Part shown: positions 1 to 6,866 of the stretch, piece after piece
Position numbering within the stretch: position 1 is the stretch's first letter
Layout of the letters: every line of letters begins with the position of its first letter
From: Opitutia bacterium UBA977
GTDB taxonomy: Bacteria; Verrucomicrobiota; Verrucomicrobiia; Opitutales; Coraliomargaritaceae
Direction of reading: 5' to 3'
Assembly: GCA_002292345.1 (NCBI GenBank)
Contig: DBBT01000093.1
Coordinates: 1-7,965 of the forward strand
Length of the DNA: 7,965 nt
Made by a program: the position numbers and the translations under genes
Notes under the pieces: model-generated
Database searches by the model: none
Seen by the model: the letters and a program-made list of their open reading frames with translations, nothing else
What the model was told of the DNA's origin: nothing

Positions 1-161
1 GGGTTGGGCCCACTGCGAAATGCTTTTGATAGGCTGCGATAGGCCGCGTTCATTGCCGACATTTCTTTGGCCAAAGGGGTCTCCTCGTCCTCTCCAAAGG
101 TACTACCCGCGGTGAGGCAAGCGAGCGAGAGCAGGATGATCGTTTTAAAGTAATGAGTCAT
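1..161 (-). CDS. Exported cytochrome b562-like protein, N-terminal part (truncated by window edge)
   Basis: This frame opens with ATG at 161-159 and stays open for 53 codons to the window edge, so only the N-terminus is visible. Residues 1 to about 23 form a signal peptide: one Lys, a hydrophobic run (IILLSLACLTAG), then a polar acidic stretch. The Cys at residue 15 does not sit in a good lipobox, so a soluble periplasmic protein is more likely than a lipoprotein. The visible mature part begins ETPLAKEMSAMNAAYRSL, which resembles the first helix of cytochrome b562 (in E. coli LEDNMETLNDNLKVI). Met34 would fall where the heme-ligating Met sits. The C-terminal His ligand is outside the window, so heme binding cannot be judged. 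There is no clear Shine-Dalgarno. It follows the metalloprotease gene on the same strand after 113 bases in which I see no clear terminator or promoter. The family call is tentative. Confidence 0.55.
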   Translation of the reverse strand, partial: MTHYFKTIILLSLACLTAGSTFGEDEETPLAKEMSAMNAAYRSLSKAFRSGPN

Positions 162-274
162 ATTCGGTGGCGTGTTATAGCTAAAGAGAACGGGGTTTAG
201 TCGAAGAAATCGTCGCGTAAAAGACCGCTTATCAGTCGATTGCAGCAATGTCTGTGTTACGGTAGAGAGCCTTT

Positions 275-3200
275 TTATTCGTGGGTCACATCGACTTTTC
301 CGAAGCGTTTCCCGTCGGGTGCGGTGTCGGTTGTCAGTGGATCGGTAATCGTTACTTTTTCCCATGTCGCATCAATGGATGTAACGCTGTCGGGCGTTTG
401 CCCTAGCCAGGAAATAAGATCGCTGCTGAAGCTCCCGGTGTAAGTTAGGCCGCTTCCAGACGATACTTTTCGCCTAGGGAAGACGATTTGTAAACGAGGA
501 GATAGGCCGCTCTCGTCGAGTTCGATTCTAGGAATGCCGACTGGTCCTCCTGCACCGACACTTACGCTGGGGTCGTAGTAGGTGAGTGCATTTTTAGTCG
601 GATCTAGATTGAATCCATATTCAAGGAAGGTCGTTAATCCGTCGGCGTCGGCGTCGTCATTGAGATTGGAAAGATCGAGTTCGAAATTATTCAGCCAATT
701 GACCAGCGGGGTGCTGGTATCGGTGAGTGTGATCGTGATTTGATTGTCGGGAATAATGACGTTGATGGGGGCGCTCAGTATGAGTGAGAATGTTTCGTCG
801 CTTTCGAATTCCGTGTTACTGATGAGTGGGATGCTGATATTGTCGGCAAGGCCTCCGGTGCTGATGCTCAGGGTGTCGCTAGTAGCGATGAAGTCGTCGC
901 CGACGGTTGCGCTGCCCGAGATTGCTACGTAGGCAACGGTCACTGCCGAACCAAAAGATGCATTTAGCGTTACTGGTATCACGGCATTGGCTTGATCTCC
1001 GGCAGTAGTTAAGTCGCTGATCGTTAGCAGGGGATATGCAGTGCTGCTGAACGCTACTGTCGGGATTAGGCACCAATCTTGGAGAGTGCCGACGTCTGCG
1101 CCAGTGGTGTCTTTGACGGTAAGCGTCCATGTGCCAGTTAGAGACTCCCCGTCGAAATCACTTAACGAACCATTTGGAGAATATGAATTGCCGGGAACAT
1201 AGGGTGCGCTGTCTTCGACGGTTAATGCTGCTTCGTCGTCGAGCACGACATTAATGTTATCCTCAGATGATCCGTTTCCGCTTCCGACGATACCGGGTTT
1301 GGCCACTAGCATAACGCTTGTACCAGTATCAATGTGCTTCAGTTCAACTGTGAGATCGCCTATCCATGAGTGTGGGATATTAACCGAGACATCGAGGTCG
1401 TTGAGTGTGCCTGATGCCGCGGTGATGATCGAATCAGAAATCCCACTGGCGTTGTCATCAGGAATAGCTATGGCGGGGGAGTTACAGAGAGTCCCCGGAT
1501 CTGCGTTTGTGGTGAAGTAGAAGTAATCTGAAATAGTCGAACCACAGTTATTGATTGCAACGACCCGCCAGTAGTAGGGTGTGTCAAGGTTTAGGTCGGT
1601 GCTTGGAGTGGCTGTGGTATTGCTGGTCTCAATAGAATGCGAGGGGCTGGAGAACGTCGGATCGTTATCGATTTCGAGGCGGTAGGAGGTCGCTTGAGAT
1701 GCGCCGACCCATGTGAATGTCGGTGCGAGTGACACGCCCACTGCGCCTTGTGCGGGGGCAGTGAGCGAAACATTTCCGGGTAAACTGGTTGATAGCTCTA
1801 AGGCGAGTGGGAGGGAGTCGTTCAATAGTCCGCTGCTGCCGGATACTTGTAAGAGATAGCTTCCTGCGGCGGCATCTCCGGTGTTTGAGATTGTTAGGGT
1901 TGAGGATGCGCCAGGTGTGACTGGGTTAGTTGAGAACGTTGCTGTGGTATTGGCAGGGATGCCGCTGATAGAGAGCGTAACTGGATCTGTGAATCCACTG
2001 ATTGATTGTGTGTCTATGGAGTAAACTGCATCATTAGGTGCGCAAATGAGTTCGGTGCTGGATGCTGAGCTGAGTGTGAAGCCAAGTAGAGGTTCGCTGA
2101 TCGTGAAATTGCTGTTCGAGATGTCGAAGAAGATGTTGTTTTCTCCCTGCACGCGGATACGGGCTTGGCTGGTTTGTATGTTCGGAGTGCTGACGACTTG
2201 AGAGCCGTCGTTCGGCGTGCTTGCCAGTATTGTTGTGGGGTAGGTGGAGCCGCCGTCAGTCGAAAGAAGAATGGTAACATTAGTAGCGTTGATTCCGTTG
2301 GCGGTGGTTCCGGCCACATCCCAGGTGATTGTTTGATTGCTGAGGGCAGACCAGTTTACGGCCGTGTTGGGCGCGGTGACCCTAAAAGCGGCGCCTGTAT
2401 TAACGACGCTTACAGTCATATCGTCGGTATCAACACCGCCACCGCCGAGTTCGTTATCACGAACCGTGACACGGAAATTCATCGTGCGTGTGGTCGTCGG
2501 TAAGGTCTCGCCAATGACTGTTGTATTATTGAGGAGGTTAGTCAGGCGAGGGAATGTTCGTGATGAAGCTGTCGTTGCCGGCCACGATCTGAATAGGGGG
2601 CTGGAGCCGTTGTCACCCGCATTAACGTCCTGTTGCGGCCCAATATCACGCTCTTCCCAGTTATAAGTTAGCGAGCCATTACCGTCGGGGTCTGTGCCGC
2701 TGGCGGTCAGCTCAAAAGGGGTTTGCGCGGGTATCGTATAGTCGTTCCCCGCAGTTGCGCTGGGGACGGAGTTACCTGTTGCCGTGCGTATTCCGACAGT
2801 AGGAATCACGCCATCTACGTGGCTGAGCATTTCATCAAAACTGACTGAGTGGAAATACGGGTCGCTGTTTGACTGTAAGTTGTCATCTCCACAAATCCCC
2901 GCATATGCCTGAATCGTGCTGCCACTGCCTGGCTCATAGGCAGTGGAGCCATTGCGATTTCCCCCCGCACAATTGCCACTATCGCCGTTGAAAGTGTGAT
3001 TCCCGCCGAATTGGTGCCCGATTTCGTGGGCGACGAAATCGACATAAAATGCATCTCCAGTCGGATTCGCTAGTCCTGTTTCACCTTGTGCTTTGACGCT
3101 ATTAATGCCAACGACTCCGAGGCCCGCCAAACCTCCGCCACCTGTCGAGAATACATGGCCGATGTCGTAGTTTGAATTGCCGATTACCGTATCGATGTTG

Positions 3201-4051
3201 GTTTGATTTTGGCTTAGTAGCGCGGATGGGTTGTTGTTTGAGTAGGGATCGCTGCCTGAATTCGTGTAGATCAACTGATCGTTGTTGGCGACGAGTTCGA
3301 GGCGTATTGAAAGTTCTACTTCGTAGATGCCCGTGACACGGTTGATTGCGGTGACGACAGCGGCTTGTCCCAAGAGGACTGTGCCACCGTGATACTGCGT
3401 GTATTCTCCAGTTGTCGCACATGCCAATTTATAGGTACGAAGCTCGCTACCTGATCGGGCCCCAGTCTGAGATGATCTTGATGCTGCAAAAAAGTCATCG
3501 CTTGTATCGACATAACAATGAAAGTCATCGGCGCTTTTACGATAGTCTCGTTTGTAGTAACTGATGACTGTCTCTGTGTCTCTTGGAGTGAGGGGATCGA
3601 TATAGACGGCGCCGCGGGAAGAAAGAATCTGAGCATGAAAGCCTTGAGGTGTTCGATCCATGCGTAAGGTTGCGGTCGGATCTTCTATGCCACGTCCCAC
3701 GTAAGTTTTTATTTCAGGGAACTTTGCCGCGAGGCCAAGTGCCATAACTTGTGTCTCGTGGATCGAGAAATGCTCCAGTCGCCCATCAGGCATTGGGAAT
3801 TCCATTATTTCGCCTTGGTGTATCGTTTTGTTCCTTTCGTGAGGGATACGTTTCAAGGTACGCTGCATTTTTGCACTGTTGATCCGTAAAGCTCTGAATT
3901 GATCCGGGCGTTGGGATTGCTGCCGAGCTTGTATCGCTTGCTCTGGTAAGTTTTCCCACAGGCGTTCGGTCGCTTTTTCGTTTTGTGCGTAGCTTGAGGG
4001 ATTGGCGCAAACTATTAATACTAGGAGTGGTAGGAAGTGGCGAATAATCAT
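275..4051 (-). CDS. Secreted multidomain zinc metalloprotease, reprolysin (M12B-like) family
   Basis: A 1258-residue exported protease, probably acting on extracellular protein. Residues 1-22 are a signal peptide with a likely cut after SYA. Residues 23 to about 200 look like a propeptide; its one Cys near the catalytic boundary (Cys179) could be a cysteine switch, which is a guess. The catalytic domain (about 203-415) carries HEIGHQFGGNH, giving zinc ligands His342, His346 and His352 and the general base Glu343. Downstream, GSTIQAYAGIC (376-387 region) is the expected Met-turn but has Gln381 where Met is usual. Next come a PKD/Ig-like domain (about 425-555), a beta domain with ITWDVAGTT (about 558-651), another Ig-like domain (655-755), an FN3-like domain (761-848) with YYWRVVAIN, a proprotein-convertase P-domain (about 856-1001, ending GTWTLTVKD...WCL), a Calx-beta domain (about 1005-1113), an EF-hand-like calcium loop (Asp1133, Asp1135, Asp1137, Glu1144) and a C-terminal beta domain ending RFGKVDVTHE. 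No LPXTG or PEP-CTERM tail is seen. It lies 84 bases after the thioesterase gene on the same strand; no strong Shine-Dalgarno precedes the start. Confidence 0.93.
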   Translation of the reverse strand: MIIRHFLPLLVLIVCANPSSYAQNEKATERLWENLPEQAIQARQQSQRPDQFRALRINSAKMQRTLKRIPHERNKTIHQGEIMEFPMPDGRLEHFSIHETQVMALGLAAKFPEIKTYVGRGIEDPTATLRMDRTPQGFHAQILSSRGAVYIDPLTPRDTETVISYYKRDYRKSADDFHCYVDTSDDFFAASRSSQTGARSGSELRTYKLACATTGEYTQYHGGTVLLGQAAVVTAINRVTGIYEVELSIRLELVANNDQLIYTNSGSDPYSNNNPSALLSQNQTNIDTVIGNSNYDIGHVFSTGGGGLAGLGVVGINSVKAQGETGLANPTGDAFYVDFVAHEIGHQFGGNHTFNGDSGNCAGGNRNGSTAYEPGSGSTIQAYAGICGDDNLQSNSDPYFHSVSFDEMLSHVDGVIPTVGIRTATGNSVPSATAGNDYTIPAQTPFELTASGTDPDGNGSLTYNWEERDIGPQQDVNAGDNGSSPLFRSWPATTASSRTFPRLTNLLNNTTVIGETLPTTTRTMNFRVTVRDNELGGGGVDTDDMTVSVVNTGAAFRVTAPNTAVNWSALSNQTITWDVAGTTANGINATNVTILLSTDGGSTYPTTILASTPNDGSQVVSTPNIQTSQARIRVQGENNIFFDISNSNFTISEPLLGFTLSSASSTELICAPNDAVYSIDTQSISGFTDPVTLSISGIPANTTATFSTNPVTPGASSTLTISNTGDAAAGSYLLQVSGSSGLLNDSLPLALELSTSLPGNVSLTAPAQGAVGVSLAPTFTWVGASQATSYRLEIDNDPTFSSPSHSIETSNTTATPSTDLNLDTPYYWRVVAINNCGSTISDYFYFTTNADPGTLCNSPAIAIPDDNASGISDSIITAASGTLNDLDVSVNIPHSWIGDLTVELKHIDTGTSVMLVAKPGIVGSGNGSSEDNINVVLDDEAALTVEDSAPYVPGNSYSPNGSLSDFDGESLTGTWTLTVKDTTGADVGTLQDWCLIPTVAFSSTAYPLLTISDLTTAGDQANAVIPVTLNASFGSAVTVAYVAISGSATVGDDFIATSDTLSISTGGLADNISIPLISNTEFESDETFSLILSAPINVIIPDNQITITLTDTSTPLVNWLNNFELDLSNLNDDADADGLTTFLEYGFNLDPTKNALTYYDPSVSVGAGGPVGIPRIELDESGLSPRLQIVFPRRKVSSGSGLTYTGSFSSDLISWLGQTPDSVTSIDATWEKVTITDPLTTDTAPDGKRFGKVDVTHE

Positions 4052-4135
4052 GATACCATAGAATCGGGATTAATCTTAGAATAGCTTATGTTGACGTTTA
4101 ATGCTAATTGTTTGATCACACAACGAAAGGCTCTT

Positions 4136-4564
4136 TTACAGTTCTGTGGGCATGGTGTTCTCGGGTTTCCAAGCGGCGTCGATTTTGGCTAGAAAAGTCG
4201 CGGGTGGGCGCAGGGCTTTGCCGTTTGAATCCATAAAGCCGTGGCTGGTCTTGCCAGTGGCGAGGAGTGTGTCGCCGCGGCGCACTTCGTAGTCGAAGTG
4301 GAAGCGGGCACGTGGTTTTTCGCGCATGAACAGGTGAATCTGTAGCCGATCGTCAAAGCGCGCGGGGCGTTCGTATGCGGCGCTGGCAGTGAGCACGGGC
4401 AGGTGCAGATTGCTGGCCTCAATTTCGAGGTAGGGTATGCCGATCTCGTCGAGCATCAAGATGCGGGCGGTCTCGAACCAGACGAGATAGTTGCTGTGAT
4501 AGACCACATCCATGCGGTCGGTTTCGGCGTAGCGAACGCGTATTTGCGAAATTGTATGAATCAT
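4136..4564 (-). CDS. Acyl-CoA thioesterase, YbgC/FadM-like hotdog fold
   Basis: A 142-residue cytoplasmic protein of typical length for the 4HBT (4-hydroxybenzoyl-CoA thioesterase) family, whose members hydrolyse acyl-CoA thioesters and work as dimers or tetramers. The N-terminus has the family signature RYAETDRMDVVYHSNYLVWF (residues 11-30), with Asp16 as the expected catalytic carboxylate and His23/Asn25/Tyr26 in the usual VYHxxY context, followed by Glu31 and Arg34 of the long hotdog helix. Position 19 is Asp where many relatives have Gly. The rest (ASAAYERPARFDDRLQIHL, then FDYEVRRGDTLLATGKTSHGFMD) gives the beta strands of the fold. The natural substrate cannot be read from sequence: YbgC partners the Tol-Pal system and FadM acts on long-chain enoyl-CoA, but neither context is present here. 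The start at 4564 agrees with the family N-terminus although no good Shine-Dalgarno is visible. It diverges from the plus-strand genes and may share a transcript with the metalloprotease. Confidence 0.9.
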   Translation of the reverse strand: MIHTISQIRVRYAETDRMDVVYHSNYLVWFETARILMLDEIGIPYLEIEASNLHLPVLTASAAYERPARFDDRLQIHLFMREKPRARFHFDYEVRRGDTLLATGKTSHGFMDSNGKALRPPATFLAKIDAAWKPENTMPTEL

Positions 4565-4590
4565 TGCGCGGTAGTGTGTGGCCTGCTGTG

Positions 4591-4595
4591 GGAGG
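4591..4595 (+). promoter_or_regulatory. Strong Shine-Dalgarno GGAGG
   Basis: GGAGG lies 8 bases before ATG 4604-4606, ideal spacing for ribosome binding. It is the only textbook Shine-Dalgarno I see ahead of any start codon in this window, and it points to the 29-codon frame rather than directly to the longer gene at 4686. Confidence 0.45.
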
Positions 4596-4603
4596 AGTGA
4601 AGA

Positions 4604-4693
4604 ATGAAATACGTGAACTTGAAGTTAAGGGCTCACGCGCAGACTTGCCATGCCGGTATTTTCGTTGCACGGTGCGCGGATACTTATGGGTAA
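4604..4693 (+). CDS. Possible 29-residue leader peptide overlapping the next gene's start
   Basis: ATG at 4604-4606 follows a GGAGG motif at ideal distance and opens a 29-codon frame ending in TAA at 4691-4693. The peptide starts MKYVNLKLRAHAQTCHAG and has no recognisable domain; it is basic, with two Cys. Its stop codon lies inside the first codons of the gene that probably starts at 4686 (the arrangement is ATGGGTAA), an 8-base overlap in a different frame. This layout would allow translational coupling: ribosomes loaded at the strong site finish at the weak start of the longer gene. That is inference; the frame is short enough to occur by chance, and conservation is unknown. An alternative is that the GGAGG belongs to the longer gene and a sequencing frameshift separates them. 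Confidence 0.3.
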   Translation: MKYVNLKLRAHAQTCHAGIFVARCADTYG

Positions 4694-5243
4694 AACGGAT
4701 CGAATTTTTGTGTATATTATGGGCTTTGTGTTGGGCTCGTTGTTGGTGGCGATGATTATGAATCGGCGGGCACACAAGGAAGAGGCGAGTGTCGATCCGT
4801 GGGTTACGCATAATGCCGCGGCAGTCAAAGCCGGCGCCGAGGAGCTGCCTGAGGGGCTGCCCGAAGTGATTCAGAGAGGTGAGATTTTAGATTTCGGCAT
4901 TTTGCCGAGCGCGGCGGAGCCGCAAGTTAAGGTATGGCACCTGAATTTTGACGAGAGTTACCCATATGTGCGAGTGGTCGAGCATCTCTCAACCGGCGAA
5001 TTCTCCTATATGGCGGCCGATCAGATATTGATCGAGTTGGCCGATGGTGTGGATGTGACCGCACTCAAGCCAATGCTTGACGCGCTGGAACTACGTCTAC
5101 GAATGTTTAACCGGAAAGACCAGATTGCGGTGGTGGGGGTATTGAGCACACAGATTGATGCGGTTCCGGCGACGATTGAAGCGCTGCAGCCGTATGCAGA
5201 GCTATTTCGCTCGGTTGGCCCAGATGTGATCGTGTTTAAATAG
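4686..5243 (+). CDS. Membrane-anchored protein of unknown function
   Basis: I do not recognise this gene. From the ATG at 4686 it encodes 185 residues: a short basic start (MGKTDR), one transmembrane segment (about residues 7-25, FVYIMGFVLGSLLVAMIM), then NRR. By the positive-inside rule the short N-terminus may be outside, or the segment may act as an uncleaved signal; topology is unsure. Residues 30-108 are mixed and acidic. Residues 109-185 (starting MAADQILIELADGVD, ending SVGPDVIVFK) look like a compact alpha/beta domain and loosely recall the prodomains of subtilisin-type proteases, though no protease follows. An in-frame ATG at 4650 would add 12 residues (MPVFSLHGARIL); I prefer 4686 because the shorter form places the membrane segment next to the start and its ATG overlaps the stop of the 29-codon frame. 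Neither start has a good Shine-Dalgarno of its own. It is followed by 193 non-coding bases before tig, so it is probably a separate unit. Confidence 0.8.
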   Translation: MGKTDRIFVYIMGFVLGSLLVAMIMNRRAHKEEASVDPWVTHNAAAVKAGAEELPEGLPEVIQRGEILDFGILPSAAEPQVKVWHLNFDESYPYVRVVEHLSTGEFSYMAADQILIELADGVDVTALKPMLDALELRLRMFNRKDQIAVVGVLSTQIDAVPATIEALQPYAELFRSVGPDVIVFK

Positions 5244-5332
5244 GCTCTTCTGGTCGCGAGCACGGCAGGTTTTGTACAGTGTGAACCGTCATCGGGAACT
5301 AAACGGTTAAAAGAGTGCCAGAGCAGCGAGAT

Positions 5333-5358
5333 ATGCCTGTATAAAGTAACATAGGCAT
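5333..5358. repeat. Small inverted repeat abutting the putative tig promoter
   Basis: ATGCCT (5333-5338) and AGGCAT (5353-5358) are perfect 6-base arms separated by 14 bases; as RNA the stem could extend by a G-U and a U-A pair. The right arm ends on the first base of the candidate -35 element, where an activator or repressor site could lie. Short arms like these also arise by chance, so this is a weak call. A second pair of half-sites, GCCT/AGGC, occurs at 5408-5420 in the tig leader, and a third 6-base pair, AACCGT/ACGGTT, at 5284-5308. Confidence 0.25.
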
Positions 5359-5386
5359 TGACCGAAAAATTCCTTTGCACTTTTAT
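5358..5386 (+). promoter_or_regulatory. Candidate sigma70-type promoter for tig
   Basis: TTGACC (5358-5363, five of six matches to the -35 consensus) is followed after 17 bases by TTTTAT (5381-5386, four of six matches to the -10 consensus). Transcription would begin near 5393, leaving a leader of roughly 45 bases, AT-rich just before the tig ATG. This is the best promoter-like match in the 193-base gap and fits the expected site for the tig-clpP-clpX unit. Confidence 0.4.
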
Positions 5387-5436
5387 AGCGCGCTTTTTCC
5401 TAGAACTGCCTATTTCAGGCGATATCAATTATTTTT

Positions 5437-6774
5437 ATGAGTACAGTTAAAACCGACGTTCAAGACATTAACGAAACACGCAAGACGATCACCGTGAGTG
5501 TCGCTGCCGCAGAAATCGCCAGCATCGAGGCGAGCTTGATTAAAGAATTCATGCGCGATGCGAAGATCCCGGGCTTCCGCCCCGGTAAGGCGCCTGAGAA
5601 CATGATCCGTATGCGCTACGCCAAGGAGCTGAAGTCAGAGCTCTCTCAGCGCGTCGTTTCTAAGGCGCACCAAGAAGGTGTCGCGAAGTCTGACTTCGAA
5701 ATCTTCGGTGTCGTCGATCTGAACAAAGGCGAGATCGCTGCTGGTTCAGACGCAACCATCACTTTCACTGTCGATGTGCTGCAAGCTTTTGAGGTGCCAG
5801 CTTACGAAGGCCTGAAGGTCACTAACGAGCCAACTGAGGCCAGTGCTGAAGAGGTCGAGAAAATGTTTGAGCAATTGCTCAGCCAACGGGCCGAGTTCAA
5901 CGTAGCTGAGAAGGCCGCTGATAAGGGCGACTATGTGCGCTGCTCCTACGAAGGTAAGATCGGTGACGAACTGGTTGCGGATCTCGTTCCTGAAACTCCA
6001 ATGTATGGTACTCAGAAGGTCACATGGGAAGAAGCTGGCGCAGAAGGCACCCCGGGTGTTCAAGCGATCGTTGACGGTGTGGTCGGCATGCAGGCTGGCG
6101 ACGAGAAGGAAGTCACCATGGAATTTGCTGAAGACTTTAAGCCCGAGGCGCTTGCAGGTAAGACAGCCGTTTACTCATTGAAAGCAGAAGAAGTTCGCGA
6201 GAAGGTGATGCCAGCAATGGACGATGCATTCTTCGCAAGCATGCAGGTTAAAGATGAAGCTGAGCTGCGTGAGCGCATCAGCGAGAACATCGAAGGCCAA
6301 AAGAAGGAGCAAAATTCGAATGCCGAGCGACAGCAAATCACCGAGCAGCTGCTAGCTAGTGTCGAGTTCGCCATCCCTGAAAGCGGGATCGAAAGCGAAA
6401 CTGAAGCAGTGCTGCGTGACTTTATGCAGCGCAACATGCAGCAGGGCGCTTCCGAGGCAGACTTCGAAGCACACAAGGAGCAGCTCCACGAAGGTGCGAG
6501 TAAGGCCGCGCATGATCGCCTCAAATCTCGCTTGATCCTCAGTAAGATTGCTGAAAAGGAAAAAGTGCAGGCCGAGAACGATGACTTTAGCCGACTGATT
6601 ATGATGCAAGCACAGCAGTCTGGCGAAAAGCCGGAGAAGATCGTGAAGGAAATCCAAAAGGATCAGAGTCGCATCAACAATATGCGCAGCGAAATCCTGT
6701 TGGGTAAGACCATGGATCTGATCCTCGACAAGGCTGAGCGGGAAACAGTTGCAGCGGCAACTGCCGAAGCTTAA
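5437..6774 (+). CDS. tig: Trigger factor, ribosome-associated chaperone
   Basis: A 445-residue cytoplasmic chaperone that binds the ribosome at the tunnel exit and shields emerging chains; its length matches the family. The N-terminal ribosome-binding domain (1 to about 120) carries the signature GFRPGKAP at residues 46-53, which contacts protein L23. The FKBP-type peptidyl-prolyl isomerase domain lies at about 162-255 (KGDYVRCSYEGKIGDELV to SLKAEEV). Its central part is unusual: where many relatives have PGFE, this one has PGVQ (206-209), and the preceding loop (about 182-205) is longer and rich in Glu/Ala. The helical C-terminal chaperone domain follows (about 256-430), including FAIPESGIESE and a DRLKSRLILSKIAEKEK segment, and ends in a short Ala/Glu tail. 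The ATG at 5437 fits the family N-terminus; no Shine-Dalgarno is evident, only an AT-rich stretch (ATTATTTTT). It is the first gene of the tig-clpP-clpX cluster. Confidence 0.97.
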   Translation: MSTVKTDVQDINETRKTITVSVAAAEIASIEASLIKEFMRDAKIPGFRPGKAPENMIRMRYAKELKSELSQRVVSKAHQEGVAKSDFEIFGVVDLNKGEIAAGSDATITFTVDVLQAFEVPAYEGLKVTNEPTEASAEEVEKMFEQLLSQRAEFNVAEKAADKGDYVRCSYEGKIGDELVADLVPETPMYGTQKVTWEEAGAEGTPGVQAIVDGVVGMQAGDEKEVTMEFAEDFKPEALAGKTAVYSLKAEEVREKVMPAMDDAFFASMQVKDEAELRERISENIEGQKKEQNSNAERQQITEQLLASVEFAIPESGIESETEAVLRDFMQRNMQQGASEADFEAHKEQLHEGASKAAHDRLKSRLILSKIAEKEKVQAENDDFSRLIMMQAQQSGEKPEKIVKEIQKDQSRINNMRSEILLGKTMDLILDKAERETVAAATAEA

Positions 6775-6806
6775 GCTTATTTGTTAAAAGCGCTGGATAA
6801 TCTGTG

Positions 6807-6826
6807 GCAGATCCGCTATGGTCTGC
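6807..6826 (+). other. Small hairpin between tig and clpP
   Basis: GCAGATC (6807-6813) can pair with GGTCTGC (6820-6826), giving a 7-base stem with one T-G wobble and a 6-base loop. It overlaps a perfect 10-base palindrome, TCTGCGCAGA (6822-6831), and a similar TCTG-TGG-CAGA element sits at 6801-6811. The stretch after it (ATCTTTTCACC) is not a proper T-tract, so a full Rho-independent terminator is unlikely; an RNA processing site, partial attenuator or operator is possible. The remainder of the 92-base gap shows only an AT-rich run directly before clpP. Confidence 0.3.
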
Positions 6827-6866
6827 GCAGAATCTTTTCACCATCATCCTATTATTATAAATTATC

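Noticed and set aside
2815..3636. Several other-frame open readings of 79-106 codons within the metalloprotease gene.
   Set aside because: They lie wholly inside a clearly coding frame with recognisable domains, have no family features or start signals, and are best explained as shadow frames.
266..4134. A 9-base inverted repeat, AGAGCCTTT at 266-274 and AAAGGCTCT at 4126-4134, flanks the metalloprotease gene and could suggest a mobile cassette.
   Set aside because: The match is short, there is no target-site duplication, no transposase or integrase nearby, and the gene matches its surroundings. A match of this length over this distance can occur by chance.
4419..4828. Minus-strand open frames of 130 and 67 codons spanning the thioesterase start and the divergent gene.
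   Set aside because: They overlap two better-supported genes, have low-complexity Arg/His-rich composition and show no family features.
5284..5308. AACCGT/ACGGTT inverted repeat after the unknown membrane protein, as a possible Rho-independent terminator.
   Set aside because: Only six pairs with a 13-base loop and no T-tract after it on either strand; too weak to call a terminator.
6850..6861. TATTAT/TATAAA directly before clpP as a -10 promoter element.
   Set aside because: No acceptable -35 element lies 16-18 bases upstream, and the AT-rich run sits too close to the start codon; it is more likely part of an unstructured leader.
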